Counted from the first letter of the stretch, positions 7,784 through 16,640 are shown. The stretch is 64,000 bases of DNA from Mesorhizobium sp. (GCA_004020365.1 SAQR01000007.1:100589-164588), one strand, 5' to 3'. Numbers and translations are program-made. The notes: a model not told the origin generated them from the sequence alone.

Positions 7784-10450
7784 GGAGGGGGGACCAGCAG
7801 CTTGCGGATCTTTCGCGTGCCCCAAAGCTACTTCTTGTCGATGTCCGCCGGCAGCTGGTTGAGGCGCGCCAGCGTGCATTGGGCCAAGACATTGTCTCTT
7901 CCCTGGTCGGCGGATCCTACGGAGACTGAGTCGAGAAGCATCCTGGCTTGGTTCGCCATAGCCGGCCAGCTGGCCCTCTTCATCGCGCTGGTCTATCTCC
8001 TCAGGCTCGAGACTAATGCGCTTGTCCGCGTCCTGCTCGTTGCCCTCGCCGGCTGGTGCGTGCACTACTTCCTGCCACAGCGTTACCGGCTGCCGTTTTT
8101 CGTGCTGCTCTCGTTCGCGGCTATCGCCGCAGTCTTCGCGAACCTTGGGCCCAACTGGCACCACTGGAGATTTGAGGGTCTCATCGATGCCGCCTGGATC
8201 GCCGCCATTGGGCTCGTACTGATCGGAATTGTCCACCTACCCATCGCTTTTGGATGGAGAGTGCTGGCGCTGGTTGGCGCCGGCTGCGGGCTCGCCGCCG
8301 CACGAATGGACTGGATTGCGACCCCCTGGACGCGCGCCGTCTGGCCCGTGCTCGCTTCCATGTTCATGTTCCGTCTCATTGTCTATGCGTATGAAATGCG
8401 GCGTGACCAGAGGATGGCGACGGTTTCGGAACGTCTCGCGTATTTTTTCATGTTGCCGAACGTGTGCTTCCCGCTCTTTCCGGTCGTAGATTTTAGAACT
8501 TTCCGAAGCAGCTACTACAATGCTGACCGGCACTACATCTATCAAACGGGCATTCAGTGGATGTTCCGCGGCGCTGTCCATTTGATATGCTACCGTATCG
8601 TGTACCAGCGGTTTGTGATCGATGCTGCGGACGTACACAATCAGATTGAGCTTTTGCAATTTATTATATGGCCATTTTTACTTTATTTGAAGGTTTCAGG
8701 AACTTTTCACATAATCACCGGAATTTTGCATTTATTTGGATTTAATCTTCCAGAAACCCACAATCTGTACTTTCTTTCCTCAAGCTTCACAGATTTTTGG
8801 CGTCGAATAAATATATACTGGAAAGATTTCATAATGAAAATTGTATACTATCCATTGTATTTTCGTTTTCGACGCTGGGGAGAGAGCGTAGCGCTGGTCA
8901 GCGCGACCCTCCTGGCGTTCGTCGCGACTTGGCTGCTGCACAACTATCAGTGGTTCTGGCTACGTGGCACCTGGGTATTCACCTGGAACGACTTCCTCTT
9001 CTGGATGATCCTGGCCGTGCTTGTGACGATCAACGCCCTCTATGAAATGCGGCACGGTCGCACGCGGCGCCTGCGTGGCGGGGCGCTCAGCTGGAACGGT
9101 GCGCTGCAAACTGCGGGCCGGACTATTGGCGTATTCGTCGTCATCTGCCTCCTTTGGTCCTTTTGGAGCGCGAGCTCGGTCCCGCAATGGTTCTCGGTCT
9201 TCGACACTGTGGGCGTGAAAGGCCCTGGCAAAACGACGCCCGCCCTCGTACTGGTCGCGGTGGCAGCTATCATTGGCATTCCTGCGCTTGCGCTCGCGCG
9301 CGGCGGCGCTGACCGCCAGTACAGTTTCCAACGGTCGGTTGCGTCGGTCGCTGTCTGCGGGTTGATCGCGGTTTGCATCTCGCTCCCCGTGGTTCACGAT
9401 CGCCTCGGCGAGACGGTCAGCACCGCAATGGCCGATATTAGAACGCCGAACCTGAATAGCCGCGACAATGCGAACCTGGAGCGCGGCTACTACGAGAACC
9501 TCGTCAATGTCGGCGCATTTAACCCGGAACTGTGGATTGTCTATGGCCAACGACCACCCGACGGATGGGAAGGGTTAAACGAGTCGCCGCTGATCGAGTT
9601 CACGGGTGCGCTTCCCACGACCTATCTGCGTCCAATCTCCCAGGCAGACTTTAAGGGAACGCGGGTCCACATCAACCGCTGGGGCATGCGCGATAAGGAC
9701 TACGAAAAGCTTCCTTCTCCCGGCACCCTGCGAATAGCAATCGTCGGCTCTTCGCACGTCTTCGGTGCGGGCGTCGCGGATGAGGAGACTTTCGAGGGCC
9801 TGCTGGAGCAGCGGCTGAATGAACAGGCGGCCGACAGCGGGTATCGACACTACGACGTGTTGAACTTTGCGATCGGGGATTATTCCAGCCTGGACATACT
9901 GGCCATCATCGAGGATCGGGTGCTTTCATTCAAACCAAATTACATTTTCTACTTTGAGCACAGCGGGCTTGTTCCGCGAATGATAGAGAAGGTCGTGAAA
10001 GCAATCCAGAATGGCTCCGCATATCGCTACGACTTTGTGCGCGACATTGTACGCGAAAGCGGAATAGATACCAGCACCGACCCCGACGTGCTTACAAGAG
10101 AGCTCAAGCGCTATGAGGAAAGACTTCTGCGTGTGATCTATTCTCGAATCGTCGAAACCGCGAAGCGAGAAGGTGTTGGGGTCTCTTGGATCTATCTTCC
10201 CAGGCCGGACGAGGGGACCAGTCCCGAGCTGGAGAGGCGCCTCGCTGCCGAGGCTGGATTCAACGTTCTCGATCTTTCCGGTGTGTATGACGGGTATGAT
10301 TGGCGGACCCTTCTTGTGGCACCTTGGGACAAACACCCAAACGCCACCGGCCATAGGCTCATCGCGGAAAAGCTTTACGAGGTCCTGCAGCAACACCAGG
10401 ATCTAATTCCCCTGAACCTGGCGGTTGCTCCGCCAAAGGAGGACCGATGA
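7781..10450 (+). CDS. MBOAT O-acyltransferase fused to SGNH hydrolase domain
   Basis: About 889 residues. Residues 50-500 are a polytopic membrane domain of the MBOAT family (DltB/AlgI-like): SFTDFWRRINIYWKDF near 335-350 and a His in WLLHNYQWFW near 386, the place of the catalytic MBOAT histidine. Residues about 640-870 are an SGNH/GDSL-like domain with block I IAIVGSSHVFGAGV near 650 and block V DKHPNATGHRL near 849. MBOAT proteins pass acyl groups from a carrier protein or lipid to extracellular acceptors; SGNH partners often finish the transfer. The stop overlaps the ACP start (ATGA). I choose the ATG at 7781, homologous to the Crp start in copy C; the first 50 residues are non-family sequence, so the true start is uncertain. 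Confidence 0.85.
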   Translation: MGGGTSSLRIFRVPQSYFLSMSAGSWLRRASVHWAKTLSLPWSADPTETESRSILAWFAIAGQLALFIALVYLLRLETNALVRVLLVALAGWCVHYFLPQRYRLPFFVLLSFAAIAAVFANLGPNWHHWRFEGLIDAAWIAAIGLVLIGIVHLPIAFGWRVLALVGAGCGLAAARMDWIATPWTRAVWPVLASMFMFRLIVYAYEMRRDQRMATVSERLAYFFMLPNVCFPLFPVVDFRTFRSSYYNADRHYIYQTGIQWMFRGAVHLICYRIVYQRFVIDAADVHNQIELLQFIIWPFLLYLKVSGTFHIITGILHLFGFNLPETHNLYFLSSSFTDFWRRINIYWKDFIMKIVYYPLYFRFRRWGESVALVSATLLAFVATWLLHNYQWFWLRGTWVFTWNDFLFWMILAVLVTINALYEMRHGRTRRLRGGALSWNGALQTAGRTIGVFVVICLLWSFWSASSVPQWFSVFDTVGVKGPGKTTPALVLVAVAAIIGIPALALARGGADRQYSFQRSVASVAVCGLIAVCISLPVVHDRLGETVSTAMADIRTPNLNSRDNANLERGYYENLVNVGAFNPELWIVYGQRPPDGWEGLNESPLIEFTGALPTTYLRPISQADFKGTRVHINRWGMRDKDYEKLPSPGTLRIAIVGSSHVFGAGVADEETFEGLLEQRLNEQAADSGYRHYDVLNFAIGDYSSLDILAIIEDRVLSFKPNYIFYFEHSGLVPRMIEKVVKAIQNGSAYRYDFVRDIVRESGIDTSTDPDVLTRELKRYEERLLRVIYSRIVETAKREGVGVSWIYLPRPDEGTSPELERRLAAEAGFNVLDLSGVYDGYDWRTLLVAPWDKHPNATGHRLIAEKLYEVLQQHQDLIPLNLAVAPPKEDR
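7828..7916 (-). pseudogene. Tail of an unidentified gene (copy 2)
   Basis: On the minus strand this reads GSADQGRDNVLAQCTLARLN, then QLPADIDKK and a TAG at 7828. It matches the tail at 4831-4918. It lies antisense inside the first codons of the acyltransferase frame, which shows that the 5' end of that gene was rebuilt from duplicated DNA. Confidence 0.45.
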
Positions 10451-10707
10451 ACGCGATCCAGATCAGGACGATGGCCAGGGATTTCATATTGAATGAGTTC
10501 CTGCCCGGTGAAAGGCCGGAGAATCTGACGGATTCAACGGAGCTGATAACGGACGGCATTCTCGACTCGCTGGCGACGCTTAAGCTCGTTGCCTACCTGG
10601 AAAAATCCTGCGGTATCGAAATCGCCCCTGACGAACTCGTGCCGGAGAACCTGAACTCCATCGCCCAAATTGCCAATTTCGTCCAGTCGAAGCAGGCGTC
10701 CACATAG
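10447..10707 (+). CDS. Acyl/peptidyl carrier protein
   Basis: 86 residues with a carrier-protein fold. The phosphopantetheine site is Ser41 in DGILDSLATLKL. Length, acidic character and the DSL motif are standard for stand-alone ACP/PCP proteins. The start overlaps the stop of the acyltransferase gene by four bases, and an adenylation gene begins nine bases after its stop. In this setting it most likely carries the acyl group made by the next two enzymes and offers it to the MBOAT protein. A phosphopantetheinyl transferase is needed and is not in the window. Confidence 0.9.
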   Translation: MNAIQIRTMARDFILNEFLPGERPENLTDSTELITDGILDSLATLKLVAYLEKSCGIEIAPDELVPENLNSIAQIANFVQSKQAST

Positions 10708-10715
10708 AGCTCGCC

Positions 10716-12278
10716 ATGACGGTCGCTGCCTTACACGAGTATCTGGAACAGAGCGCGAGGCGGTATCCCCAGACTTGCGCCGCTGTCGAGGCGAGCTCTG
10801 GGCGCCAGATCACCTACGGCGAGCTCGACGCTCTGTCGGACCAAGTCCGCGACCATCTGCGTCGGATCGGCGTCCGGCCGGCGGACCGCGTCGGCATTTG
10901 CCTTCCAAAATCGATCGCGTCGCTCGCTGTTCTGTTCGGCATCTTAAAGGTGGGCGCGGCCTATGTGCCCGTCGACTCTCTGGCACCGCCTGCGCGTAAC
11001 GCGTTCATATTTAACGACTGCGGCGTGCGCGCGATTTTCGTGGAGGCGTCCCGGGCCGAAGCTTTGCGCTGTGAGTTGGCGCGCTTGGCTGCGGAACCTA
11101 GTCTCTTGCCGCTCGACTGGTCCGACGGTCCTTCGCCGCTCGCGGCGTACCTGGCTGGCGTAGAGGCCGGCGGCTTGGCGGTGGAGGACGAATCGGCGCG
11201 GCCGGGGCCGGACAACCTCGCTTACGTGCTTTACACTTCGGGCTCGACCGGCCAGCCGAAAGGCGTGATGCTGACGCATCGTAATGGCTCGAGCTACGTG
11301 GACTGGTGTTCCGAAGTCCTCGCCCCTGACGAGAACGACCGCTTCTCCTCCCATGCGCCTTTCCACTTCGACCTGTCTATTCTCGACATCTTCGTACCGC
11401 TGAAGCACGGCGCGACCGTATTCCTCATCGGTGAGGAGCTCGGCAAGAATCCGGCCCGGATGGCGTCGATTATCGCCGAGCGGCGGTTGACCGTCTGGTA
11501 TTCCACGCCCTCCGTACTCACGCTTCTGGTCGAGCACGGCAGCCTTGATGCTCGCGACGACCACGCTCTTCGGTTCATTCTATTTGCCGGCGAGGTTTTT
11601 CCGGTCAAACATCTGCGCAGGCTAAAGGCTGTGGTCCCACGCGCACGCTACCTGAATCTCTACGGCCCAACCGAAACCAACGTCTGCACCTACTACGAAA
11701 TCCCGCAGACGATCGCCGAAGACCGCTCGGCGCCGTTTCCGATCGGGCGCGCCTGCTCGCATGTTGAGGCGCGGGTGATCGATGCGAACGGTCGCAACGT
11801 GCCGCGAGGCCAGGAAGGCGAGCTCGCAATCAGCGGTGCTCCCGTGATGCTGGGCTATTGGAACATGCCTGAGCGAACAAGCGCCGCTTTTCATGTCGAT
11901 TCAAGCGGTCGCTGGTACCGCACCGGCGATGTAGTGATCGAAGGCGATGGCGGAGTCTACACCTTCCGCGGTCGACGCGACCGGATGGTGAAGAGACGGG
12001 GATATCGGATCGAACTCGGCGAGATCGAGACGGCGCTCTATCGCCATCCAGCGATCTCCGAGGTGGCGGCGATCGCTCGCTCGGAGGAGTCGGGCGTCTC
12101 CATAAAGGTGTTCTATGCCTCGCGCGACGGCCATGCGCTGTCGCTCATCGAGCTGAAGCGGTTCTGCGCCCACAACTTGCCGGCCTACATGGCTCCGGAC
12201 TGGTTCTCGCATCAGCAGTTACTTCCCAAGACCTCGACAGATAAAATCGACTACCAGCATCTGATGAGGATGGAGTAG
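10716..12278 (+). CDS. Stand-alone adenylation enzyme, predicted L-prolyl-AMP ligase
   Basis: 520 residues, an NRPS-type adenylation protein with no fused carrier. Core motifs: YTSGSTGQPKG (A3, near 172), NLYGPTE (A5, 314-320), YRTGD (A7, near 400), RMVKRRGYRIELGEIE (A8) and KTSTDKIDY with Lys510 (A10). Aligning by eye to the GrsA pocket gives D219, L220, L223, Y262, L289, A291, L315, V323, C324, K510, that is DLLYLALVCK. From memory this is the code of PltF, RedM and CouN4-type prolyl-AMP ligases. D-alanyl ligase (DltA) is the main alternative, given the DltB-like neighbour, but the pocket does not favour it. Overlaps the next gene. Confidence 0.88.
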   Translation: MTVAALHEYLEQSARRYPQTCAAVEASSGRQITYGELDALSDQVRDHLRRIGVRPADRVGICLPKSIASLAVLFGILKVGAAYVPVDSLAPPARNAFIFNDCGVRAIFVEASRAEALRCELARLAAEPSLLPLDWSDGPSPLAAYLAGVEAGGLAVEDESARPGPDNLAYVLYTSGSTGQPKGVMLTHRNGSSYVDWCSEVLAPDENDRFSSHAPFHFDLSILDIFVPLKHGATVFLIGEELGKNPARMASIIAERRLTVWYSTPSVLTLLVEHGSLDARDDHALRFILFAGEVFPVKHLRRLKAVVPRARYLNLYGPTETNVCTYYEIPQTIAEDRSAPFPIGRACSHVEARVIDANGRNVPRGQEGELAISGAPVMLGYWNMPERTSAAFHVDSSGRWYRTGDVVIEGDGGVYTFRGRRDRMVKRRGYRIELGEIETALYRHPAISEVAAIARSEESGVSIKVFYASRDGHALSLIELKRFCAHNLPAYMAPDWFSHQQLLPKTSTDKIDYQHLMRME

Positions 12279-13426
12279 TGGATTTCGCGCTGAACGAGGA
12301 GCAGCGTATCCTGCGTGGCCAGATCCTTCGCTTCGCGCAAGATAAGCTCAATAAAGATGTCAGGCAGCGCGACCGAGACCAAATATTCCAGCGCGAGTTG
12401 TGGGGGGCTTGCGCGCAGATGGGCCTGACCGGCCTGCCAGTCCCCCAGGCCTACGGGGGACCCGGTCTCGATTCCCTGTCCACGGCCATTGCAATCGATG
12501 CGCTTGGCTACGGCTGCGAGGATTCCGGCTTGGTCTTCTCGATTTGCGCCCACCTTCTGGCCTGCGTGGTGCCGATTTGGAAGTTCGGCACTGAAGAGCA
12601 GAAGAATCGATATCTTCCGGGGCTCTGTGATGGCACTTTGATCGCAGCCAATGCGATGAGCGAACCGGAGTCGGGCTCCGATGCATTTGCGATGCAAACC
12701 CGGGCGGAGCCTCATGGCGACGGCTTTCTAATCAACGGCACGAAGACCTTCGTGAGCAACGGGCCGGTGGCAGATGTTGCCGTCGTCTTTGCTGTCACTG
12801 ACCGCGCCAAGGGGTATTTCGGCGGCATCACGAGCTTCCTCGTGGACCGCGCGCTGCCCGGCTATCGGGTCGCGCAAAAGTTCGAAAAAATGGGACTGCG
12901 GACGTCTCCGATCGGGGAGCTTGTCTTCGAGGACGTATTTGTTTCGAAGGACGCTGTTCTCGGTGGAGTGGGCGGCGGCTCCAGGCTGTTCGCTCATAGC
13001 ATGGACTGGGAGCGGGCGTGCCTGTTCGCCAGTCATATAGGCACCATGGAGCGGCTTCTGGAAAAGGCAGTGGCCTATACGCGCACCCGACGTCAGTCCG
13101 GCCAGGCCATCTCCAAGCACCAGGCGGTCGCCCATAAGATTGCCGACATGAAGATGCAGGTGGAGGCGGCCCGACTGCTCGTCTACAAGGCGGCCTGGGG
13201 CCTTGAGCGCTCCCAGTCCGTTTCCCTCGACGCCGCTGTTTCGAAGCTCTTTGTGAGCGAATCGCTAGTTCGCACCACGCTCGATGTCGTCCAGGTCTTC
13301 GGCGGCTATGGTTTCTTAAGCGAATTCGAGGTCGAACGTGCCGTGCGTGATGCCATCGGCAGCAAGCTCTATTCCGGAACTTCTGAGATACAGCGCAACA
13401 TTATTGCTGGCTGGCTGGGGCTTTGA
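12278..13426 (+). CDS. Acyl-CoA-dehydrogenase-like flavoprotein, predicted prolyl-ACP dehydrogenase
   Basis: 382 residues, full acyl-CoA dehydrogenase length, starting at a GTG that shares a base with the preceding TAG. Seen: MSEPESGSDAFA (FAD/substrate loop), FVSNGPVADVAVVF, ARTRRQSGQAISKHQ and GGYGFLSEFEVERAVRD. The usual catalytic Glu near the C-terminus (YEGT) is Ser in LYSGTSEIQ. A Glu (E245) stands in SMDWERACLF, the position used by isovaleryl-CoA dehydrogenase and, as I recall, by prolyl-carrier-protein dehydrogenases such as PltE or CloN3. With the prolyl-type adenylation enzyme and ACP it would oxidise prolyl-S-ACP to pyrrolyl-2-carboxyl-S-ACP. That reaction is inferred. Confidence 0.87.
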   Translation: MDFALNEEQRILRGQILRFAQDKLNKDVRQRDRDQIFQRELWGACAQMGLTGLPVPQAYGGPGLDSLSTAIAIDALGYGCEDSGLVFSICAHLLACVVPIWKFGTEEQKNRYLPGLCDGTLIAANAMSEPESGSDAFAMQTRAEPHGDGFLINGTKTFVSNGPVADVAVVFAVTDRAKGYFGGITSFLVDRALPGYRVAQKFEKMGLRTSPIGELVFEDVFVSKDAVLGGVGGGSRLFAHSMDWERACLFASHIGTMERLLEKAVAYTRTRRQSGQAISKHQAVAHKIADMKMQVEAARLLVYKAAWGLERSQSVSLDAAVSKLFVSESLVRTTLDVVQVFGGYGFLSEFEVERAVRDAIGSKLYSGTSEIQRNIIAGWLGL

Positions 13427-13433
13427 TGACGGC

Positions 13434-13669
13434 TGTGGTCAGAACCTGTCCGTCAAGAGGCGGCGTGTGCTGCCGCTGGGCCTGCCGTCAGTTCGCGAAA
13501 AAGGGCGACGCTCGATTTTGGTAGGGCAACCGGAGAGTGGTACTATCGCAACCCATGGAGCCACTGGGGCGAGGGCGCTTTTGTCGTTCGACCTGAGTGC
13601 GTCCGCCCAGCCCGTGGTCTCCGAACTTGCGGCTCAGAGGCGAAGAACCAGACCTGCCGCGACGCGTGA
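13434..13669 (+). other. Open frame without a start, possible gene remnant
   Basis: Between the dehydrogenase and the next glycosyltransferase a plus-strand frame stays open to a TGA at 13667. It contains FGRATGEWYYRNPWSHWGEG followed by AFVVRPE, which looks protein-like, but it lacks ATG, GTG or TTG starts in a useful place. I cannot assign it to a family. Confidence 0.25.
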
Positions 13670-13685
13670 AAGGTAGGCTTTGTGG

Positions 13686-14837
13686 ATGCGGCTTCTCTAT
13701 ATACATTCTGCGCACGTCCCGGCGCTGGCCGCCAATGCGGTACAGGTCGCAAAGATGTGCCATGCATTTCGGGTTGCCGGAGCGGAGGTCCTGCTAGCGC
13801 TTCCACGCGCCTCCATGAATTCACGGGATCATTATGAAAAGATCGCGCGCGAATACGGATTCGCTACCGAGTTCCCATTCCGCGTTCTCCCTGTACCCTT
13901 TTGGCCTGTGCCCGGCCGGGAGCTTTTTTTTGCTGTGCTGGCGCTGCTTGCTGCGGTCTGGCTGCGGCCGCAAGTCGTCTTTACACGCTCGGCTACTGTA
14001 GCGCTTGTTTCTGCCGGACTTTTCCGGTTCACGACCGTTTTTGAGCTTCACGACCCGATTGGCAGTTTGAGCAGACGTCAGCGTCAACGCCTTGCCAAAC
14101 TGATAGGCCTAGAGACATTCCGTATGCTGGTCGTCACGTCGCAACGTCTGCGGGACGACAGCATCCGCCTCTTTCCTCAACATGCGGGAAAATTTCTCAT
14201 CGCGCCCAATGGCGCGGATCCTGTTCCGCCGAATGTCGAGCCATGCAGCCTCAGCGGCACGTTCAAGGTTGGTTATGTCGGACACCTGTATAAGGGAAAA
14301 GGCATGGAGATAATAAGCGCGATTGCGCCTCGATGCGGCTGGGCGACATTTCACATCGTCGGGGGAACACCAGGCGATATAGAGTATTGGACATCGAAGC
14401 TGGCCAAATGCCCGAACATAGTGTTTCACGGCTACGTTCCTCACGCCGCGACATGTGCCTACTTGGCCGAAATGGACGTTGTACTCGCGCCCTATCTTAG
14501 AGATGTAGAGGGCCAGGGCGGCGGTCGAAATATCGCTGAGGGAATGTCGCCGCTCAAGCTCTTCGAATATATGGCGCATGGCAAACCCATAGTGTCCTCC
14601 GACCTGTCAGTTATACGAGAAGTTTTGAGGGATAGCATCAACAGCGTTCTGGTGTCGCCAGACAACCCGTCCGACTGGGTCAAAGCTCTTCAGCGCCTGC
14701 GCGAAAACAAGGCGCTTCGGGATCAGATTGGTCAGCAGGCGAAGGCAGACTTTCTGTCCAGGTACAGCCGCATCGCACGCGCAACCAACATTCTAGAGGA
14801 AATCAAGAGCCGGATGCCGTCGAGCGGAAGCTCATAG
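13686..14837 (+). CDS. Glycosyltransferase family 4
   Basis: About 383 residues from the ATG at 13686; AAAGGTAGG lies some nine bases upstream. The N-terminal domain reads RLLYIHSAHVPALAANAVQV, a variant of GT4 openings, and the donor domain has FKVGYVGHLYKGKGMEIISA, VFHGYVPHAATCAYLAEMDV and GMSPLKLFEYMAHGKPIVSS with the family Glu. It follows the acyl-loading genes on the same strand after 259 bp and is the only plus-strand glycosyltransferase here. It may transfer the sugar that receives the acyl group, though this rests only on position. Confidence 0.88.
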   Translation: MRLLYIHSAHVPALAANAVQVAKMCHAFRVAGAEVLLALPRASMNSRDHYEKIAREYGFATEFPFRVLPVPFWPVPGRELFFAVLALLAAVWLRPQVVFTRSATVALVSAGLFRFTTVFELHDPIGSLSRRQRQRLAKLIGLETFRMLVVTSQRLRDDSIRLFPQHAGKFLIAPNGADPVPPNVEPCSLSGTFKVGYVGHLYKGKGMEIISAIAPRCGWATFHIVGGTPGDIEYWTSKLAKCPNIVFHGYVPHAATCAYLAEMDVVLAPYLRDVEGQGGGRNIAEGMSPLKLFEYMAHGKPIVSSDLSVIREVLRDSINSVLVSPDNPSDWVKALQRLRENKALRDQIGQQAKADFLSRYSRIARATNILEEIKSRMPSSGSS

Positions 14838-15188
14838 GGCTGAACAATTTCTCGTGTTGAAGTCGGCTGCGCCGCCAGCAAGCCTGCTTTCCGTTCGCCG
14901 CAATGAGGCCCGTGGTCCGTCCTGAACCGTTGAATGGCAAGATCCGACCGGCTTTTTGCTGAGGTTCCGTGATGCGTTGCTCCGACCATCTCCCCGCCTC
15001 GCTGATCTTCGCATTGAGCTAGCCTGCGAGATGCGCCACTGTCCGGCGACTGAACCGGCGCGAACCGATTGTGAGGCTTGATTTACTCGCTGGCGGCGGG
15101 ATCGCCCGAAGCACCAGAAATCAAAATTATCCGGTCAATCGGTCGGAAGATGGAATACATATTTAGCTTCCTGAGAAGCTGCTATACA
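14838..15188. other. Convergent intergenic region
   Basis: Lies between two genes that converge. No open frame with recognisable similarity is seen. A short hairpin, AGCTTCCTGAGAAGCT, sits at about 15164-15179 and could help end transcription from one side. Confidence 0.4.
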
Positions 15189-16640
15189 TCAATAGACATT
15201 ACGATCCGAAAACATCAGTATTGCAGTTTTCCAAATTATCTTAATGTCGAGAAGCATGCTCCAGGATTTTATATACCAGAGGTCATGCTCAACGCGTTTT
15301 TCCATCCTCCAGAGTTCCTTCGTTTCCCCTCGAAAGCCATTGATCTGAGCCCAGCCTGTCAAGCCGGGTTTTACATGATGGCGATAAGCATAGCTCGCAA
15401 TGATCACACTGTAGGTATCGTCATGAGCGACGGCGTGAGGTCGGGGCCCAACCAGGGACATCTCCCCGCGAAGCACATTGAACAATTGCGGCAGCTCGTC
15501 GATGTTTGAGCGGCGCAATATTCGGCCAAGTCGGGTAACCCGCGCATCATTACGCTGAGCCTGGCGAATTTGTGCACCGTTCTCCTGCACCGTCATAGAT
15601 CGGAATTTGTAAATATTGAACGGCTTACCGCCAAAACCTCGTCGCATCTGCCGGAACAGCACAGGGCGACCGTTCTCGATCGCTATGGCACATGCGACCA
15701 AGGCCATCAACGGACACAGGAACAGCAGTAACAGGGATGCAACAGCAATGTCGAACAACCGCTTGAGCAGGCGTTCGGCAGGCCTCAACGGCACACGCTG
15801 GACTTCGAAGGCTCGCTGCCAGCCGGTGTGCAGCGGGCTTCCAGCCAGGATTCTATCTATGTAGGCGTCGGCGAAAAGATAGATCGGCAGCGGGAGGCGG
15901 GACATTTCCTCCAGGATGCGTTCGATCAACTTCCGCTGGTCCCAAGAGCAAAAGAGATAAACTGCCCCATACGAGCCATTACGGAACGCAGCTTGTGCAG
16001 CTGCGACGGCGGCATGCACCGATCGTGCTGCGATCGTGCCGTCATCGTTCTCGATGTTCGAAACACCACAAACCGCGATGCCTTGTTGCCCAAGCTTGTT
16101 GATTATCCCCTGTTCCTTCCCAGGAACGCCGGAGTAAAACAGATAGACTGTGCGCAACACGAGTTTCTCAGCCGTCAGAAGCCGTTTCAGCCCACGCGCT
16201 AGAACCGCGTGGCCAGGCAGCAGGATTGGGAATCCGACCGCAAACGCCAGCGTCAAGGAGCCGCGCGAGAACGTCGACGTCGTCTTCGTGAGAAAGGCGA
16301 GCCAGAGAATTGAAAAGAAAACAAACAGCCAGCCGCTAATGAGTGTTTTGATCCTGCAGTGATCGTCCAGGATGCCACTAACCGTGTAGGCGCCCCTGGC
16401 GGTCATGAATGCGACCAGCAATAGGCCGGCGGTAACACTTAGGCAGATCGAATCCCAGATATCTGGCGGCCTCACGCCGAAGGCCCGATGGTAGAGCTCA
16501 ATTGACGCAAGAAGTATTGTCTGTCCAAGGAGGAAATCAGCAGTTGCGAGAAACACGCAAACTGCTGCCACGGGGAGCCGTAGCGGCTCTACGCTCCGCT
16601 TCCAGAGCGCACGCGACGCTTCGGTTGGTGCATGCCGCAT
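15189..16640 (-). CDS. Polyprenyl-phosphate sugar-1-phosphate transferase (WcaJ/WbaP family)
   Basis: 483 residues. It starts repeat-unit synthesis by moving a sugar-1-phosphate from a nucleotide sugar to undecaprenyl phosphate at the inner membrane. The N-terminal half has about four or five hydrophobic helices and a central soluble domain; the catalytic C-terminus begins KRLFDIAVASLLLLFLCPLM and has FRQMRRGFGGKPFNIYKFRS, DELPQLFNVL, SLVGPRP and VKPGLTGWAQI, all standard. It is transcribed away from the Crp gene, with a shared 301-bp promoter region. Likely the first enzyme of the pathway served by the glycosyltransferases in this window. Confidence 0.92.
   Translation of the reverse strand: MRHAPTEASRALWKRSVEPLRLPVAAVCVFLATADFLLGQTILLASIELYHRAFGVRPPDIWDSICLSVTAGLLLVAFMTARGAYTVSGILDDHCRIKTLISGWLFVFFSILWLAFLTKTTSTFSRGSLTLAFAVGFPILLPGHAVLARGLKRLLTAEKLVLRTVYLFYSGVPGKEQGIINKLGQQGIAVCGVSNIENDDGTIAARSVHAAVAAAQAAFRNGSYGAVYLFCSWDQRKLIERILEEMSRLPLPIYLFADAYIDRILAGSPLHTGWQRAFEVQRVPLRPAERLLKRLFDIAVASLLLLFLCPLMALVACAIAIENGRPVLFRQMRRGFGGKPFNIYKFRSMTVQENGAQIRQAQRNDARVTRLGRILRRSNIDELPQLFNVLRGEMSLVGPRPHAVAHDDTYSVIIASYAYRHHVKPGLTGWAQINGFRGETKELWRMEKRVEHDLWYIKSWSMLLDIKIIWKTAILMFSDRNVY

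Noticed and set aside
10716-12278. Reading the adenylation gene as dltA of a D-alanylation system
   Set aside because: The pocket residues match the prolyl code rather than a D-Ala one, and a dehydrogenase gene follows, which has no place in D-alanylation.
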